This document shows positions 1-8,430 of a DNA stretch of 64,000 nucleotides, in pieces. The translations under genes were made by a program, and so were the position numbers. The stretch spans positions 2,647,570-2,711,569 of the forward strand of contig NC_023035.1 of the NCBI RefSeq assembly GCF_000507245.1, given 5' to 3'. How positions within the stretch are numbered: position 1 is the first letter of the stretch; every line of letters starts with the position of its first letter. Below the pieces are notes generated by a model, which worked only from the letters and a program-made list of their open reading frames with translations, was not told the origin of the DNA and searched no databases. The stretch comes from Salinispira pacifica. GTDB lineage: Bacteria > Spirochaetota > Spirochaetia > DSM-27196 > Salinispiraceae.

Positions 1-395
1 TTCTGGGTAGCCTGGGGCACCAGCTGGATTTTCCGGTAGAGATCTCTTGAACTGATTGTTGTGTCGGGCCCCAGAGGATTCCCCTGAATCTGCCGGGAGT
101 GCTGCTCCGGGGCTCCCCGCTGGATGGTACCCCAGATACTGTCGATCCGGCCGGACTGAATCTTTTCACGCTGGAGAATACATCGTGCCAGGGTGGTCTT
201 CCCGGATCCTGACTCACCGATGATGCTCAACACTTCCCCGGGGTAAAGATCCAGATCGATATCCTTCAGAGCATACAGGGACTGTGCGCCCATGCCTCCG
301 TATCCTCCGCTTTTATACTGCTTGGTGAGGCCCCGAATCCGCAGCAGCGGGGAATCCGCCCCGGTTCCGTTTGTCTTTCTATTCTTTTTATTCAT
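1..395 (-). CDS. oppF: Oligopeptide/dipeptide ABC transporter ATPase, OppF/DppF type (partial)
   Basis: Second ATPase of a peptide-type ABC importer, expected to power uptake from the cytoplasmic face of the membrane. Only the first 131 residues are in the window; the 3' end is cut off. A Walker A motif (GESGSGKTT) lies near residue 67 and a Q-loop (LVPQ) near the window edge. ATG at 395 overlaps the last 8 bases of the upstream oppD and follows a GGGGAG about 10 bases earlier, so translation is probably coupled. The residues between Walker A and the Q-loop are characteristic of the OppF/DppF family. The peptide or other substrate cannot be deduced. Confidence 0.85.
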   Translation of the reverse strand, partial: MNKKNRKTNGTGADSPLLRIRGLTKQYKSGGYGGMGAQSLYALKDIDLDLYPGEVLSIIGESGSGKTTLARCILQREKIQSGRIDSIWGTIQRGAPEQHSRQIQGNPLGPDTTISSRDLYRKIQLVPQATQ

Positions 396-1458
396 TAAAT
401 TGCTCCCCTGCCCCTGGAGCTCCGCTGTTTTTCCGGGTGGAATCCTTCTCCCCGTTACCTTTTTCAGGGTAGGGAAAATGGCAGCGTACCGCCCCGCCGG
501 TATCGGGAATCAGCTGGGGGAGCACTTCCCGGCATGTCTGTTGTGCACGGGGACAGCGGGGATGAAACGGACAACCGGGGGGAGGATCTGCAGGAGAGAC
601 CGCTTCCCCGGGAATAATTCGCAAGGGCCGCCCCCTGTCCCGAAGTGCAGGATGACTCTCCATCAGCATTCTGCTGTAGGGATGTCTGGGCATGGAAAAA
701 AAATCCCTGCTGTTGCGATATTCAACGGTATACCCTGCATAGAGCACTGCCACGTGGGAGGCAATCCGCTCTACGGTTTTCAAATCATGGGAAATATAGA
801 CGACTGTTTTCCCCATATTTCCTGCAATATCATGAAACAGGTCAAGGATCCGGGCCGCTGTGCGGCTGTCCAGAGCGGTAATGGCCTCATCGGCGATGAG
901 AACATCATTTTCCCCTGCAACAACACAGGCGATGACCAGGCGCTGCTGCATTCCGCCGGACAGTTCATGGGGAAAGGAGCGGAAAAACCGACGATCGGTG
1001 GGCAAATCCACCCTGCCGAGGATTTCCTGGGCCCGTTCAATTCTCTGCAGACGTGAATCTCTGCCTGTGAAGCCGGAAGCATAGCGAAGAACCTCGGTAA
1101 GATGCTGCCCGACCCGAAGACCGGGATTGAGGACCTTCTTGGGATCCTGGAAGATCATGGCAAATTTAGGGGATGTTTCACTGTCAGCTCCGTTGGTGCC
1201 GGGAGCCAGGTGGCGGCCGTTATACAGAACGTCACCACGCACTGTGAAATTACCGCCTCCGGGAAGCAGACCTGATATACCGCGCATGCTCATGGTCTTT
1301 CCCGAACCGCTTTCACCCACAATTGCGGTCACCTGTGCAGAGGGGATATTGAGGGTTATATCGTGAAGGACCGGGATTTCTCCGGAAGGGTGATGTGCTG
1401 ACATTTCAAGCCCGTGAATTTCCAGATCCGAATATCTATTTCGGGCTGTATTGCTCAT
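388..1458 (-). CDS. oppD: Oligopeptide/dipeptide ABC transporter ATPase, OppD/DppD type
   Basis: First ATPase of the peptide-type importer, 356 aa, usual length for the family. It has Walker A GESGSGKT (about residues 48-55), signature LSGGMQQR, Walker B VLIADEAITALD and the OppD C-terminal region with the Cys-containing motif GCPFHPRCP. The Walker B extension reads DEAITALD rather than the common DEPTTALD; the catalytic Glu is kept. The start is supported by GGAGG just upstream. It lies between dppB and oppF in one transcription unit, but the second permease normally found directly before it is missing. Family assignment is firm; substrate is unknown. Confidence 0.9.
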   Translation of the reverse strand: MSNTARNRYSDLEIHGLEMSAHHPSGEIPVLHDITLNIPSAQVTAIVGESGSGKTMSMRGISGLLPGGGNFTVRGDVLYNGRHLAPGTNGADSETSPKFAMIFQDPKKVLNPGLRVGQHLTEVLRYASGFTGRDSRLQRIERAQEILGRVDLPTDRRFFRSFPHELSGGMQQRLVIACVVAGENDVLIADEAITALDSRTAARILDLFHDIAGNMGKTVVYISHDLKTVERIASHVAVLYAGYTVEYRNSRDFFSMPRHPYSRMLMESHPALRDRGRPLRIIPGEAVSPADPPPGCPFHPRCPRAQQTCREVLPQLIPDTGGAVRCHFPYPEKGNGEKDSTRKNSGAPGAGEQFNE

Positions 1459-1525
1459 CTAACCTCCCCGGCATCCGTGTGGCCCGGTGTTGTACACAGC
1501 GGCCTTTCCGCTCATGCTGCAGCAA

Positions 1526-2455
1526 CTAAATCCTGCTCCGGGGATCCGCCAGTATCACCAGAAAATCCGCCGCAAAATTCACCACCGAAAAAATTACCGC
1601 AAACATAATAACAGTTCCCTGGATGAGAGGGAAATCCCTCATTTGAATTGCCTGTAGCAGGAGACGACCGGTGCCCCCCATACCAAACACCTGTTCGATA
1701 ATAATGGCGCCGCCAAGGAGATAGCCGAACTGGATTGCCGCCGGAATGGCAATGGGAATCATCGCATTGGGCAGGATATGGCGGAACAGCAGACGGCGCC
1801 TGGGTACTTCAAGCTGGGAAAGAAACTGCACATAGTCCCGGGAAAACTCCCGCAATACGGATGTTCGCACCAGTCTGGCCAGGAAAGCCGCCCGGCCCAG
1901 TCCCAATGCCAGGGCCGGCAGAATAAAATGCAGCAGGCTGGAGGATCCGAAGAGGGGAAACACCGGGATATAGACTCCGAAGAATAAGAGAAGAACAATT
2001 CCCAGCCAAAACTCGGGTATGGCCAGAAGAATATGAGAACTGCCCATGATCACGTGATCCGTGGGCTTCCGTCGGTTTGAAGCGCTGATAATACCTGCAG
2101 GAACGGCAATCATCAGGGCAATCAGCATGCCCAACACGGCAATTCCCAGGGTCACCGGCAGCCGTTCAGCCAGCAGTGTGATCACCGGCGTATCAGACTG
2201 ATAGGACGATCCGAAATCACCGCTGAAGCTGCCCCCTATCCACTGGAGGTACTGAACAATCAGGGGCTGATCCAGCCCGAGACGGGTTCTGATCTGCTCG
2301 AGCACCTGAGCATTCTTTGCCCCCTCCACACCTGCGATAATCCGGGCAGGGTCGCCGGGTATTACCCGGAGAAGGAAAAATACTGCGGTGCTTGCGATAA
2401 AGATGGTAAGTATGAGTCGGGAGAAGCGTCGAAGGACGACTTTCAGGATAGTCAC
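1526..2455 (-). CDS. dppB: Dipeptide/oligopeptide ABC transporter permease, DppB type
   Basis: Inner-membrane permease of 309 aa. It has an N-terminal membrane segment, the family element RVIPGDPA near residue 30, then five further hydrophobic segments and a cytoplasmic coupling region (around VQFLSQLEVPRRRLLFRHILPNA, shown in part). It ends in ADPRSRI, the normal C-terminus of the family, so the gene is complete. Such permeases work as a DppB/DppC pair; here oppD follows after only 67 bases and no DppC is encoded. No solute-binding protein precedes it either: the upstream neighbour is a cheY. The importer is therefore incomplete locally. Confidence 0.88.
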   Translation of the reverse strand: MTILKVVLRRFSRLILTIFIASTAVFFLLRVIPGDPARIIAGVEGAKNAQVLEQIRTRLGLDQPLIVQYLQWIGGSFSGDFGSSYQSDTPVITLLAERLPVTLGIAVLGMLIALMIAVPAGIISASNRRKPTDHVIMGSSHILLAIPEFWLGIVLLLFFGVYIPVFPLFGSSSLLHFILPALALGLGRAAFLARLVRTSVLREFSRDYVQFLSQLEVPRRRLLFRHILPNAMIPIAIPAAIQFGYLLGGAIIIEQVFGMGGTGRLLLQAIQMRDFPLIQGTVIMFAVIFSVVNFAADFLVILADPRSRI

Positions 2456-2492
2456 TGCATTCAGCAGAATTCAGTCAATCAGGTAGCAGCAG

Positions 2493-2930
2493 CTACTGAT
2501 TGAGACTGTTTACTATACGTTCCAGTACTTTTGCCCGGTCCAGGGGCTTCACAATATAATTTTTAGCTCCCTTCATCAGACTGTTTTTTACAAGATCGTT
2601 TTTTCCAAGAGCGGAAATCATCACAACCACTGCTTCCTTATCAAATTCAATGATCTTCTCCAGGGAAGTAACACCATCCATTTTGGGCATGGTGATATCC
2701 ATTGTGACAAGATCGATTTCAGGGTGCAATTCCTTGTATTTCTCCAGCCCTTCCTCACCGTCACCTGCAGTGGCAACTACGTCGAAACCGGCCGATGTAA
2801 GAATCTGATTCAACTGTTTTGCGATGAACATCGAGTCATCGACGATCAGTACTTTGTAAGGGGTCCCATCGGGCTTCAGTCCTTCGGGGTCTTTTTCATT
2901 GATGCTGGGAAAATCACCTTTACTTCTCAT
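2493..2930 (-). CDS. CheY-like single-domain response regulator
   Basis: Stand-alone receiver domain of 145 aa with a 25-residue N-terminal extension before the first beta strand (YKVLIVDDS). Phosphoacceptor Asp sits in VTMDITMPKMDG, the switch Ser in VMISALGK and the conserved Lys in YIVKPLD. There is no output domain, so it should act by protein-protein contact, most likely in motility or another two-component pathway. The SD is GAGGAG, 6 bases before ATG. A second, shorter CheY lies in the chemotaxis operon at 59 kb, so this is a separate receiver, possibly dedicated to another kinase. The neighbours do not identify its partner. Confidence 0.88.
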   Translation of the reverse strand: MRSKGDFPSINEKDPEGLKPDGTPYKVLIVDDSMFIAKQLNQILTSAGFDVVATAGDGEEGLEKYKELHPEIDLVTMDITMPKMDGVTSLEKIIEFDKEAVVVMISALGKNDLVKNSLMKGAKNYIVKPLDRAKVLERIVNSLNQ

Positions 2931-3073
2931 TGAAACTCCTCGATCCGTCCTCCTTATTAATGTAACCGATTTTATCTATTTTTGCCAGACACTTAGGAGA
3001 GATTTCCCGTCATAAAGATGCAAGCAGACATACATTTCCGGAACCCGGATCCGTAAGGAAATTCCTTCAGGAT

Positions 3074-4513
3074 TCACTCCGGGCTGAATTGCTGCTTCCA
3101 CCGGCTGAGGGTAGACTGGGATACATCCAGCAGTTTCGCAGCCCGGCTCTGATTCCCCCCTGCACGTTCAAGAGCCTGTTCGTACAGAAACTCCTCTGCA
3201 TCCTTCATATTGGGCATTTTATCCTTTCTGAGAAGCATGCCCCCGGGCCCCCGGGCATACTGTTCATCGTCCATAAGTTCCGATAATTCAGAGGAACCGT
3301 CACCGTCTTCCCCTGCCCTGTTCAGCAGAATATAATTTCGGATTACAGAGATATCCAGGGAACCAGGGGCGCTGGCAGTTACCATGTCATACATTAAGCC
3401 CTGCAGCTCCCGGACATTTCCGGGAAACGGGTAGGTCTTCAACATGGCGTAGAGTTCCGGCGGCGCCTTTACCTCCGGCCGGCCCATTTTTTCAAGAGCC
3501 TCTGCAAGAAAGGCATCCAGCAGCAAAGGGATATCATCAGTTCTGTCCCGCAGCGGCGGCAGTTCGATATGATGGGCGATCAGCCGGTAATACAGGTCTC
3601 TGCGAAAATCGCCTGATTCCTGCCGGGATTTCAGATTCGCATTTGTGGCGGCCACAATCCTTGCCCGGCAGGGAACCGGTGTATCCGATCCCAGGGGGAA
3701 GAATTCACCCTCCTGAAGCAGGCGAAGCAGTTTAATCTGGCTGTTCATACCCAGATCACCGATCTCATCCAGGAATAACGTGCCTTTTCCGGCCTGTTCA
3801 ATCAAACCTTTCCGCCCGTCCCCTCCTTCCGCTGCATCCGGGTTGTGATGCCCGAAGAGGGAATCGCTGAATACCGCATCATCCAGGCCGGATACATTAA
3901 TTGCCACGAAATCCCCCCCGGAATTTGCAAGTTCATGGAAGGCCCGGGCTATCAGTTCTTTGCCCGTACCGCTCTCTCCGGTTATCAGCAGGGGTTTCGG
4001 ACTCGGGATGATCGCCTCCATATACGCGAATATTTTTTTCATTTTCGGGCTGCGGGTGAGGATTTCCGAAAAAGCCCCGGGGTGGGAGAGTTCCCGGTCG
4101 GGACGCTCTGTTGAGAGGATATTCACTTCCTCTTTGAGTTCCCGAATGGTAAATGCATGCTCAACCGCAGTGAGCAGTCTCTCGGGATCCAGCGGTTTGG
4201 TAATAAAATCGAAGGCTCCAATCTTCATACACTCAACTGCAGTTTCCACCTTATCCTGGGCGGTGAGAATAATAACCGCTATATCAGGATGTTCCTCGTT
4301 GATTTTCAAAAGGAGATCATAGCCGTCCATCACCGGCATCATCAGGTCGCTGATCACCAGCTCGATGTCATGTTCCCGAATCAGACCGGCCGCATTCCGG
4401 CTGTCTTCACAGGGTATAACCCGATCATAGCCGTGTTCCCTGAGAATCATGGAGTACAATTCCACACTGGTATGTTCGTCATCAACAACGAGAATATTCC
4501 GGGTCATAGTCAC
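3074..4513 (-). CDS. NtrC-family response regulator with degenerate sigma54-contact loop
   Basis: 479 aa: receiver (residues 1-120; Asp in LVISDLMMP, Lys in ITKPLDP), AAA+ domain (Walker A GESGTGKE near 180, Walker B TLFLDEIGD, arginine-finger region ATNANLKS then FRRDLYYRL), and a C-terminal Fis-type helix-turn-helix (GGNQSRAAKLLDVSQSTLSR). The region that normally carries GAFTGA, between LFGH and the Walker B strand, instead reads HHNPDAAEGGDGRKG. GAFTGA contacts sigma54, so this protein may be an ATPase-type regulator acting without sigma54, or a degenerate one. No kinase gene is adjacent. It is divergent from the photolyase gene. Confidence 0.88.
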   Translation of the reverse strand: MTMTRNILVVDDEHTSVELYSMILREHGYDRVIPCEDSRNAAGLIREHDIELVISDLMMPVMDGYDLLLKINEEHPDIAVIILTAQDKVETAVECMKIGAFDFITKPLDPERLLTAVEHAFTIRELKEEVNILSTERPDRELSHPGAFSEILTRSPKMKKIFAYMEAIIPSPKPLLITGESGTGKELIARAFHELANSGGDFVAINVSGLDDAVFSDSLFGHHNPDAAEGGDGRKGLIEQAGKGTLFLDEIGDLGMNSQIKLLRLLQEGEFFPLGSDTPVPCRARIVAATNANLKSRQESGDFRRDLYYRLIAHHIELPPLRDRTDDIPLLLDAFLAEALEKMGRPEVKAPPELYAMLKTYPFPGNVRELQGLMYDMVTASAPGSLDISVIRNYILLNRAGEDGDGSSELSELMDDEQYARGPGGMLLRKDKMPNMKDAEEFLYEQALERAGGNQSRAAKLLDVSQSTLSRWKQQFSPE

Positions 4514-4584
4514 AGAATATTCAGAGTTTTGAAATAATTCAACTTAAACTTGCGCATCGCCTCTGAGCTTAGTAGGTTAAGCAG

Positions 4585-6084
4585 ATGAATATTCCCCCGT
4601 TTCAGGCACGAATTGAAGACTTTCCTCCGGAAGGTCAAAAGGACAGCGGATCAAGTATTGTATATTGGATGCAGTCGGCCCAGAGATTCGAAGATAACAT
4701 GGCGTTGAATTATGCGGCGGCGGAAGCAGAGCGTAATAATCTTCCGTTCCATATCATTTTCTGTCTGGATACATCCTACCCCGATGCCTCTGCCCGGCAT
4801 TTCTGGTTCATGATCCAGGGCCTGCAGGAAATTGCTGCAGAGTGCCGAAAAACCTCTGTGAATTTCAGTGTTCTCCCCGGAAGTCCCCCGGAGGTTTTTT
4901 CCAGAGAGGACCTGCACCGGCATCTGGGCGGAATCCGGCTTCTGGTCACCGAACGGTCCTATCTGCGGCACCTCAGGCTCTGGAGGAAGGATGTTGCCGC
5001 CCAGATTAACTCCAGGGGCGGCCGATTTATCCAGCTGGATTCTGAGGTGCTGGTTCCCCACAATCTGGTGAGTTCCAAAAAGGAGTATGCCGCCGCAACC
5101 ATCAGAAAGAAAATAACCTCCCAGTGGCTGCCCTATCTCCGGGGTGAACGGCATGAGCGGCAGTTTTATATGGGGCCCGTATCCGGGTATCTTTCAGAAA
5201 CACGGGAAAAAACAGAATCAGAGATTCCCCTCAGTCTGAACAATGAGGAATTGATACAGCTCACTTCCTATGATGATTTTACCGCCCTTCTTACACGCCG
5301 GGGCATGCACGCTCCCTCACCGGTTCCGGCTCCGGTGGATACGTTCAGAGGAGGAAGCAATGCCGCCCATGAAAGGCTTGAACGTTTTCTCAACGAAGAT
5401 TTTCCCCGCTACGGGGAAATCCGGAATGATCCTGGAAACCCTGTTCAAAGCGATCTCAGCCCGTATCTGCATTTCGGAATGATATCAGTACTGCGAATCG
5501 CATGGAGTACGGTGGAAGCAGCTGAGGATTTGCGTCAGTACCCCAAACGGAATTCCGAGGCAGTGCCGGATGAAAGTCTGGAAGCCTTCCTGGAAGAACT
5601 GATCGTGAGAAGGGAACTGGCCAAAAATTTTGTACGCTTTGAATCCAGATATGACAGCTATGAGGGAATCCCTGAATGGGCGGCTAAAAGCCTTGAAGAG
5701 CATGCCGGAGATCCCCGGGAGCATCTGTACAGTCTCAAGGAACTGGAGGAAGGGCGCACCTACGATCCCTACTGGAACGCATGCCAGTTGGAGATGGTAA
5801 AAACCGGCAAAATGCATGGCTACATGCGGATGTATTGGGGGAAAAAAGTTTTGGAATGGAGCAAGTCCCCCAGAGAAGCCTTTGAGCATCTGCTGTACCT
5901 GAATAACCGTTGGGAGCTGGACGGCCGGGACGAAAACGGATACACAGGAGTATCGTGGTGTTTCGGCACCCATGACCGGGGCTGGAAGGAGAGGCCGATT
6001 TTCGGCAAAATACGGTATATGAACGACAAGGGTCTGGAACGGAAATTCGACATCAAAAGCTATGCCCAAAAATGGCTGGATTAA
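4585..6084 (+). CDS. phr: Class II CPD photolyase (deoxyribodipyrimidine photolyase)
   Basis: Light-driven repair of cyclobutane pyrimidine dimers with FADH as cofactor. The 499-aa protein has an N-terminal Rossmann antenna domain (IVYWMQSAQRFEDN, about residues 25-40) and a C-terminal FAD-binding helical domain with class II hallmarks: QSDLSPYLHFG (near 290), ELIVRRELAKNF, YDPYWNACQLEM, GKMHGYMRMYWGKK, YLNNRWELDGRD and the terminal GWKERPIFGKIRYMN. These match class II enzymes rather than class I photolyases or cryptochromes. It is transcribed alone, divergent from the NtrC-like gene. It suggests a lifestyle with light exposure. Confidence 0.93.
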   Translation: MNIPPFQARIEDFPPEGQKDSGSSIVYWMQSAQRFEDNMALNYAAAEAERNNLPFHIIFCLDTSYPDASARHFWFMIQGLQEIAAECRKTSVNFSVLPGSPPEVFSREDLHRHLGGIRLLVTERSYLRHLRLWRKDVAAQINSRGGRFIQLDSEVLVPHNLVSSKKEYAAATIRKKITSQWLPYLRGERHERQFYMGPVSGYLSETREKTESEIPLSLNNEELIQLTSYDDFTALLTRRGMHAPSPVPAPVDTFRGGSNAAHERLERFLNEDFPRYGEIRNDPGNPVQSDLSPYLHFGMISVLRIAWSTVEAAEDLRQYPKRNSEAVPDESLEAFLEELIVRRELAKNFVRFESRYDSYEGIPEWAAKSLEEHAGDPREHLYSLKELEEGRTYDPYWNACQLEMVKTGKMHGYMRMYWGKKVLEWSKSPREAFEHLLYLNNRWELDGRDENGYTGVSWCFGTHDRGWKERPIFGKIRYMNDKGLERKFDIKSYAQKWLD

Positions 6085-6175
6085 CTCCGCCCTTCCGACT
6101 CCTCCCCGGTTGCTTCAAACACCTCTGTCAGCAGGGCGCCTGAAGCCCCGGGGATTCAGGTACTATGCAGGAAAA

Positions 6176-7810
6176 TCAGATCATCACACGCTGATGTCCG
6201 TGCCACATTTCATCCCGTAGCGCTCTTACTCTTTCGTCTTTCAAATACTCTTCGAAGGGCATCATCCGGTCTATAACACCCGAGGGAGTGAACTCGATAA
6301 TTCTGTTTGCAATTGAAGAAATAAACTGATGGTCATGGGAATTGAAAATAATCACCTCCTCAAAGGCTGCCAGGCCGTTATTGAGGCTGGTAATTGATTC
6401 CAAATCCAGATGGTTTGTGGGCTCATTAAACATCAGAACATTGGCGCCGCTGAGCATCATTTTGCTCAGCATGCAGCGCACCTTTTCGCCTCCGGAAAGT
6501 ACATTTACCGGCTTCAGTGCGTCCTCACCGGAAAATAGCATCCGCCCGAGAAAGCCCCGGACATATGCTTCATCCTGATCGGGACTGTATTGCTGGAGCC
6601 ATTCAAAAATGCTCTCGTTCCCGGTGAAATAGCTGCCGTTATCTTTGGGAAAATAACTGTTGGTGATAGTACTTCCCCATTCCACCGAGCCTGAATCCGG
6701 CTCAACCACTCCCGCCAGAAGATCAAAGAACATGCTTTTATGCTGATTCAGAGGCCCTACCAGGGCAACCTTGTCCCCCCGATGAATGGAAATGTCCAGA
6801 TTGCTGATTTCATTATCCCCGTCAATCTTCCGGCTCAATCCTCTGGCGTGCACCACTTCTTTCCCGCATTCCCGCTCCGCTTTGAAGGCAACGTATGGAA
6901 AGCGGCGGCTGGTTGCAGGAAGATCGTCAAGATTCAGCTTCTCCAGCATCTTCTTCCGGCTGGTGGCCTGCTTTGCCTTGCTTGCATTTGAACTGAATCG
7001 CTGAATAAAATCCTTCAGCTCCGCAGCCTTGTCTTCTGCCCGCCGTTTCTCATCCTTTTTCTGCTTTGCTACCAGCTGACTTGCCTGATACCAGAAATCA
7101 TAGTTACCCACATACATCCGGATATGGCTGAAATCAATATCGCAAATGTGGGTACACACCTGGTTCAGGAAATGTCTGTCATGGCTCACAACGATAACGG
7201 CGTTTTCAAATTTGCTGAGGAAATCTTCGAGCCAGTTGATGGATTCAAGGTCCAGATGGTTGGTGGGCTCATCCAGCAGAAGCACGTCAGGATTGCCGAA
7301 CAGGGCCTGAGCAAGCAGCACCCGTACTTTGGTGGGGCCGTCAAGATCCTTCATATCGCTGAAATGGAGATCCGTATCAATTCCCAGACCGGACAAAAGG
7401 ATTCCCGCTTCGGATTCGGCTTCATATCCGCCCATTTCACCGAAAACTCCTTCAAGTTCGGCTACCCTCATCCCTTCATCCTCGGTCATATCCGCCTTGG
7501 AGTAGAGTTCCTCCCGTTCAATCATTACATCATAGAGGGGCCGGTTTCCCATGATCACCGTATTAATCACCGAATATTCATCATAGGCAAACTGGTCCTG
7601 TTTCAACACGGAGATTCGTGCTTTTTTATCGACACTCAGCTCGCCGCTGTAGTTTTCTATTTCACCGCTGAGGATTTTCAGAAATGTGGATTTACCTGCA
7701 CCGTTGGCCCCGATCACCCCGTAGCAGTTGCCGGGGGTGAACTTAAGATTCACTTCCTTGAAAAGAGGCTTGGTTCCAAAACTCAATGAAAGGTCAGATA
7801 CTTGTATCAA
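6176..7810 (-). CDS. ABC-F family ATPase (YbiT-like) with degenerate second nucleotide-binding domain
   Basis: Soluble protein of 544 aa with two ABC domains and no membrane segments, as in the ribosome-acting ABC-F family. NBD1: Walker A GANGAGKST (near 36), signature-equivalent LDGPTKVRV, Walker B VLLLDEPTNHLD. The basic linker (about 240-310) contains KKDEKRRAEDKAAE, typical of the P-site tRNA interaction motif. NBD2: the Walker A position reads GPLNQHKS instead of GxxGxGKS, and Walker B reads VLMFNEPTNHLD, with Asn replacing the Mg-coordinating Asp, although LSGGEKVR and the catalytic Glu remain. NBD2 may bind or hydrolyse ATP poorly. Family is firm; precise role is not. Confidence 0.9.
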   Translation of the reverse strand: MIQVSDLSLSFGTKPLFKEVNLKFTPGNCYGVIGANGAGKSTFLKILSGEIENYSGELSVDKKARISVLKQDQFAYDEYSVINTVIMGNRPLYDVMIEREELYSKADMTEDEGMRVAELEGVFGEMGGYEAESEAGILLSGLGIDTDLHFSDMKDLDGPTKVRVLLAQALFGNPDVLLLDEPTNHLDLESINWLEDFLSKFENAVIVVSHDRHFLNQVCTHICDIDFSHIRMYVGNYDFWYQASQLVAKQKKDEKRRAEDKAAELKDFIQRFSSNASKAKQATSRKKMLEKLNLDDLPATSRRFPYVAFKAERECGKEVVHARGLSRKIDGDNEISNLDISIHRGDKVALVGPLNQHKSMFFDLLAGVVEPDSGSVEWGSTITNSYFPKDNGSYFTGNESIFEWLQQYSPDQDEAYVRGFLGRMLFSGEDALKPVNVLSGGEKVRCMLSKMMLSGANVLMFNEPTNHLDLESITSLNNGLAAFEEVIIFNSHDHQFISSIANRIIEFTPSGVIDRMMPFEEYLKDERVRALRDEMWHGHQRVMI

Positions 7811-8011
7811 TTGTTTCTCCAGATTTTTTATTTTTCCCGTGAACTGCAGTTTTGCCCTGCCGGGAGATTACTGCGGAGGATGCTATCGGCATCTGTATAA
7901 GCTATTGCATGAAAAGGGATTGTTACCGCCCCTCTTTGTAGATGAACTGGAGAGGAATGTCAATATGAGGAAATTCTCCGGGGAAGGATGCAGATTTTTA
8001 TAGCTGACAAA

Positions 8012-8040
8012 TTGCCTAAACATTACAAAACCAGTATATT
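8012..8040 (+). promoter_or_regulatory. Sigma70-type promoter of the HMA-domain gene
   Basis: TTGCCT (8012-8017), 17-bp spacer, TATATT (8035-8040). The ATG at 8047 starts only 7 bases after the -10 hexamer, so transcription would begin at or within a base or two of the start codon, implying a leaderless mRNA. No Shine-Dalgarno sequence is visible. Confidence 0.6.
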
Positions 8041-8046
8041 TTTCAT

Positions 8047-8337
8047 ATGTTATTCAAGAAAAAAGAGTCGAAAAACGAACCGATTATTGAAACCAAACAG
8101 GCACTACTGGATGTAGACGGCGCAACCTGTACAAGCTGTGTGTACACCATCGAACATGTGGGCAGAAAGATGAAGGGTGTGAAAGAATGCTACGTGGACA
8201 GAAACACATCACAAATTCAGCTTGAATATGACGGTGAACAGTCCACCCTTGACGATATTATTCAGCTGGTGGACAAGATCGGGTACACCGCAGTAGTCAA
8301 CCAGGCGGATTTATCCAGTCTGGACAATGACCAATAA
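8047..8337 (+). CDS. Heavy-metal-associated (HMA) domain protein, CopZ-like metallochaperone
   Basis: Small 96-aa cytoplasmic protein with one ferredoxin-like HMA fold. The metal-binding motif is GATCTSC (Cys separated by two residues), in the form T-C-x-x-C, after a lysine-rich N-terminus (LFKKKESK). The family binds Cu(I) or other soft metals and hands them to P-type ATPases or regulators. No ATPase or metal regulator is adjacent, so the metal is unknown. The next in-frame Met lies beyond the metal motif, so the first ATG must be the start although it lacks a ribosome-binding site; the promoter position suggests leaderless translation. Confidence 0.8.
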   Translation: MLFKKKESKNEPIIETKQALLDVDGATCTSCVYTIEHVGRKMKGVKECYVDRNTSQIQLEYDGEQSTLDDIIQLVDKIGYTAVVNQADLSSLDNDQ

Positions 8338-8369
8338 GTCCCCTTCCGTTGTTCTCCGGCATCGATGAC

Positions 8370-8399
8370 ACACAGCTGCGGCTTTCACTGAAGCTGTGT
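8370..8399. terminator. Hairpin between convergent genes
   Basis: ACACAGCT (8370-8377) pairs with AGCTGTGT (8392-8399) across a 14-nt loop, in the 93-bp gap between two convergent genes. There is no long T tract on either side, so it may be a weak or Rho-assisted transcription end. Confidence 0.35.
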
Positions 8400-8430
8400 T
8401 GCAAGACTCCCCGAATACGGCGGGATCTGC

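Noticed and set aside
577-582. Six-G run in oppD as a frameshift site
   Set aside because: The reading frame and conserved DPPPGCPF region continue correctly through it.
292-1056. 254-residue frame opposite oppD
   Set aside because: Antisense shadow of a well-supported ATPase gene.
7728-8003. 91-residue frame upstream of the HMA gene
   Set aside because: It overlaps the ABC-F start on the opposite strand, lacks an SD and a recognisable domain; the downstream half looks protein-like (YCGGCYRHLYKLLHEKG) but support is too weak to call a gene.
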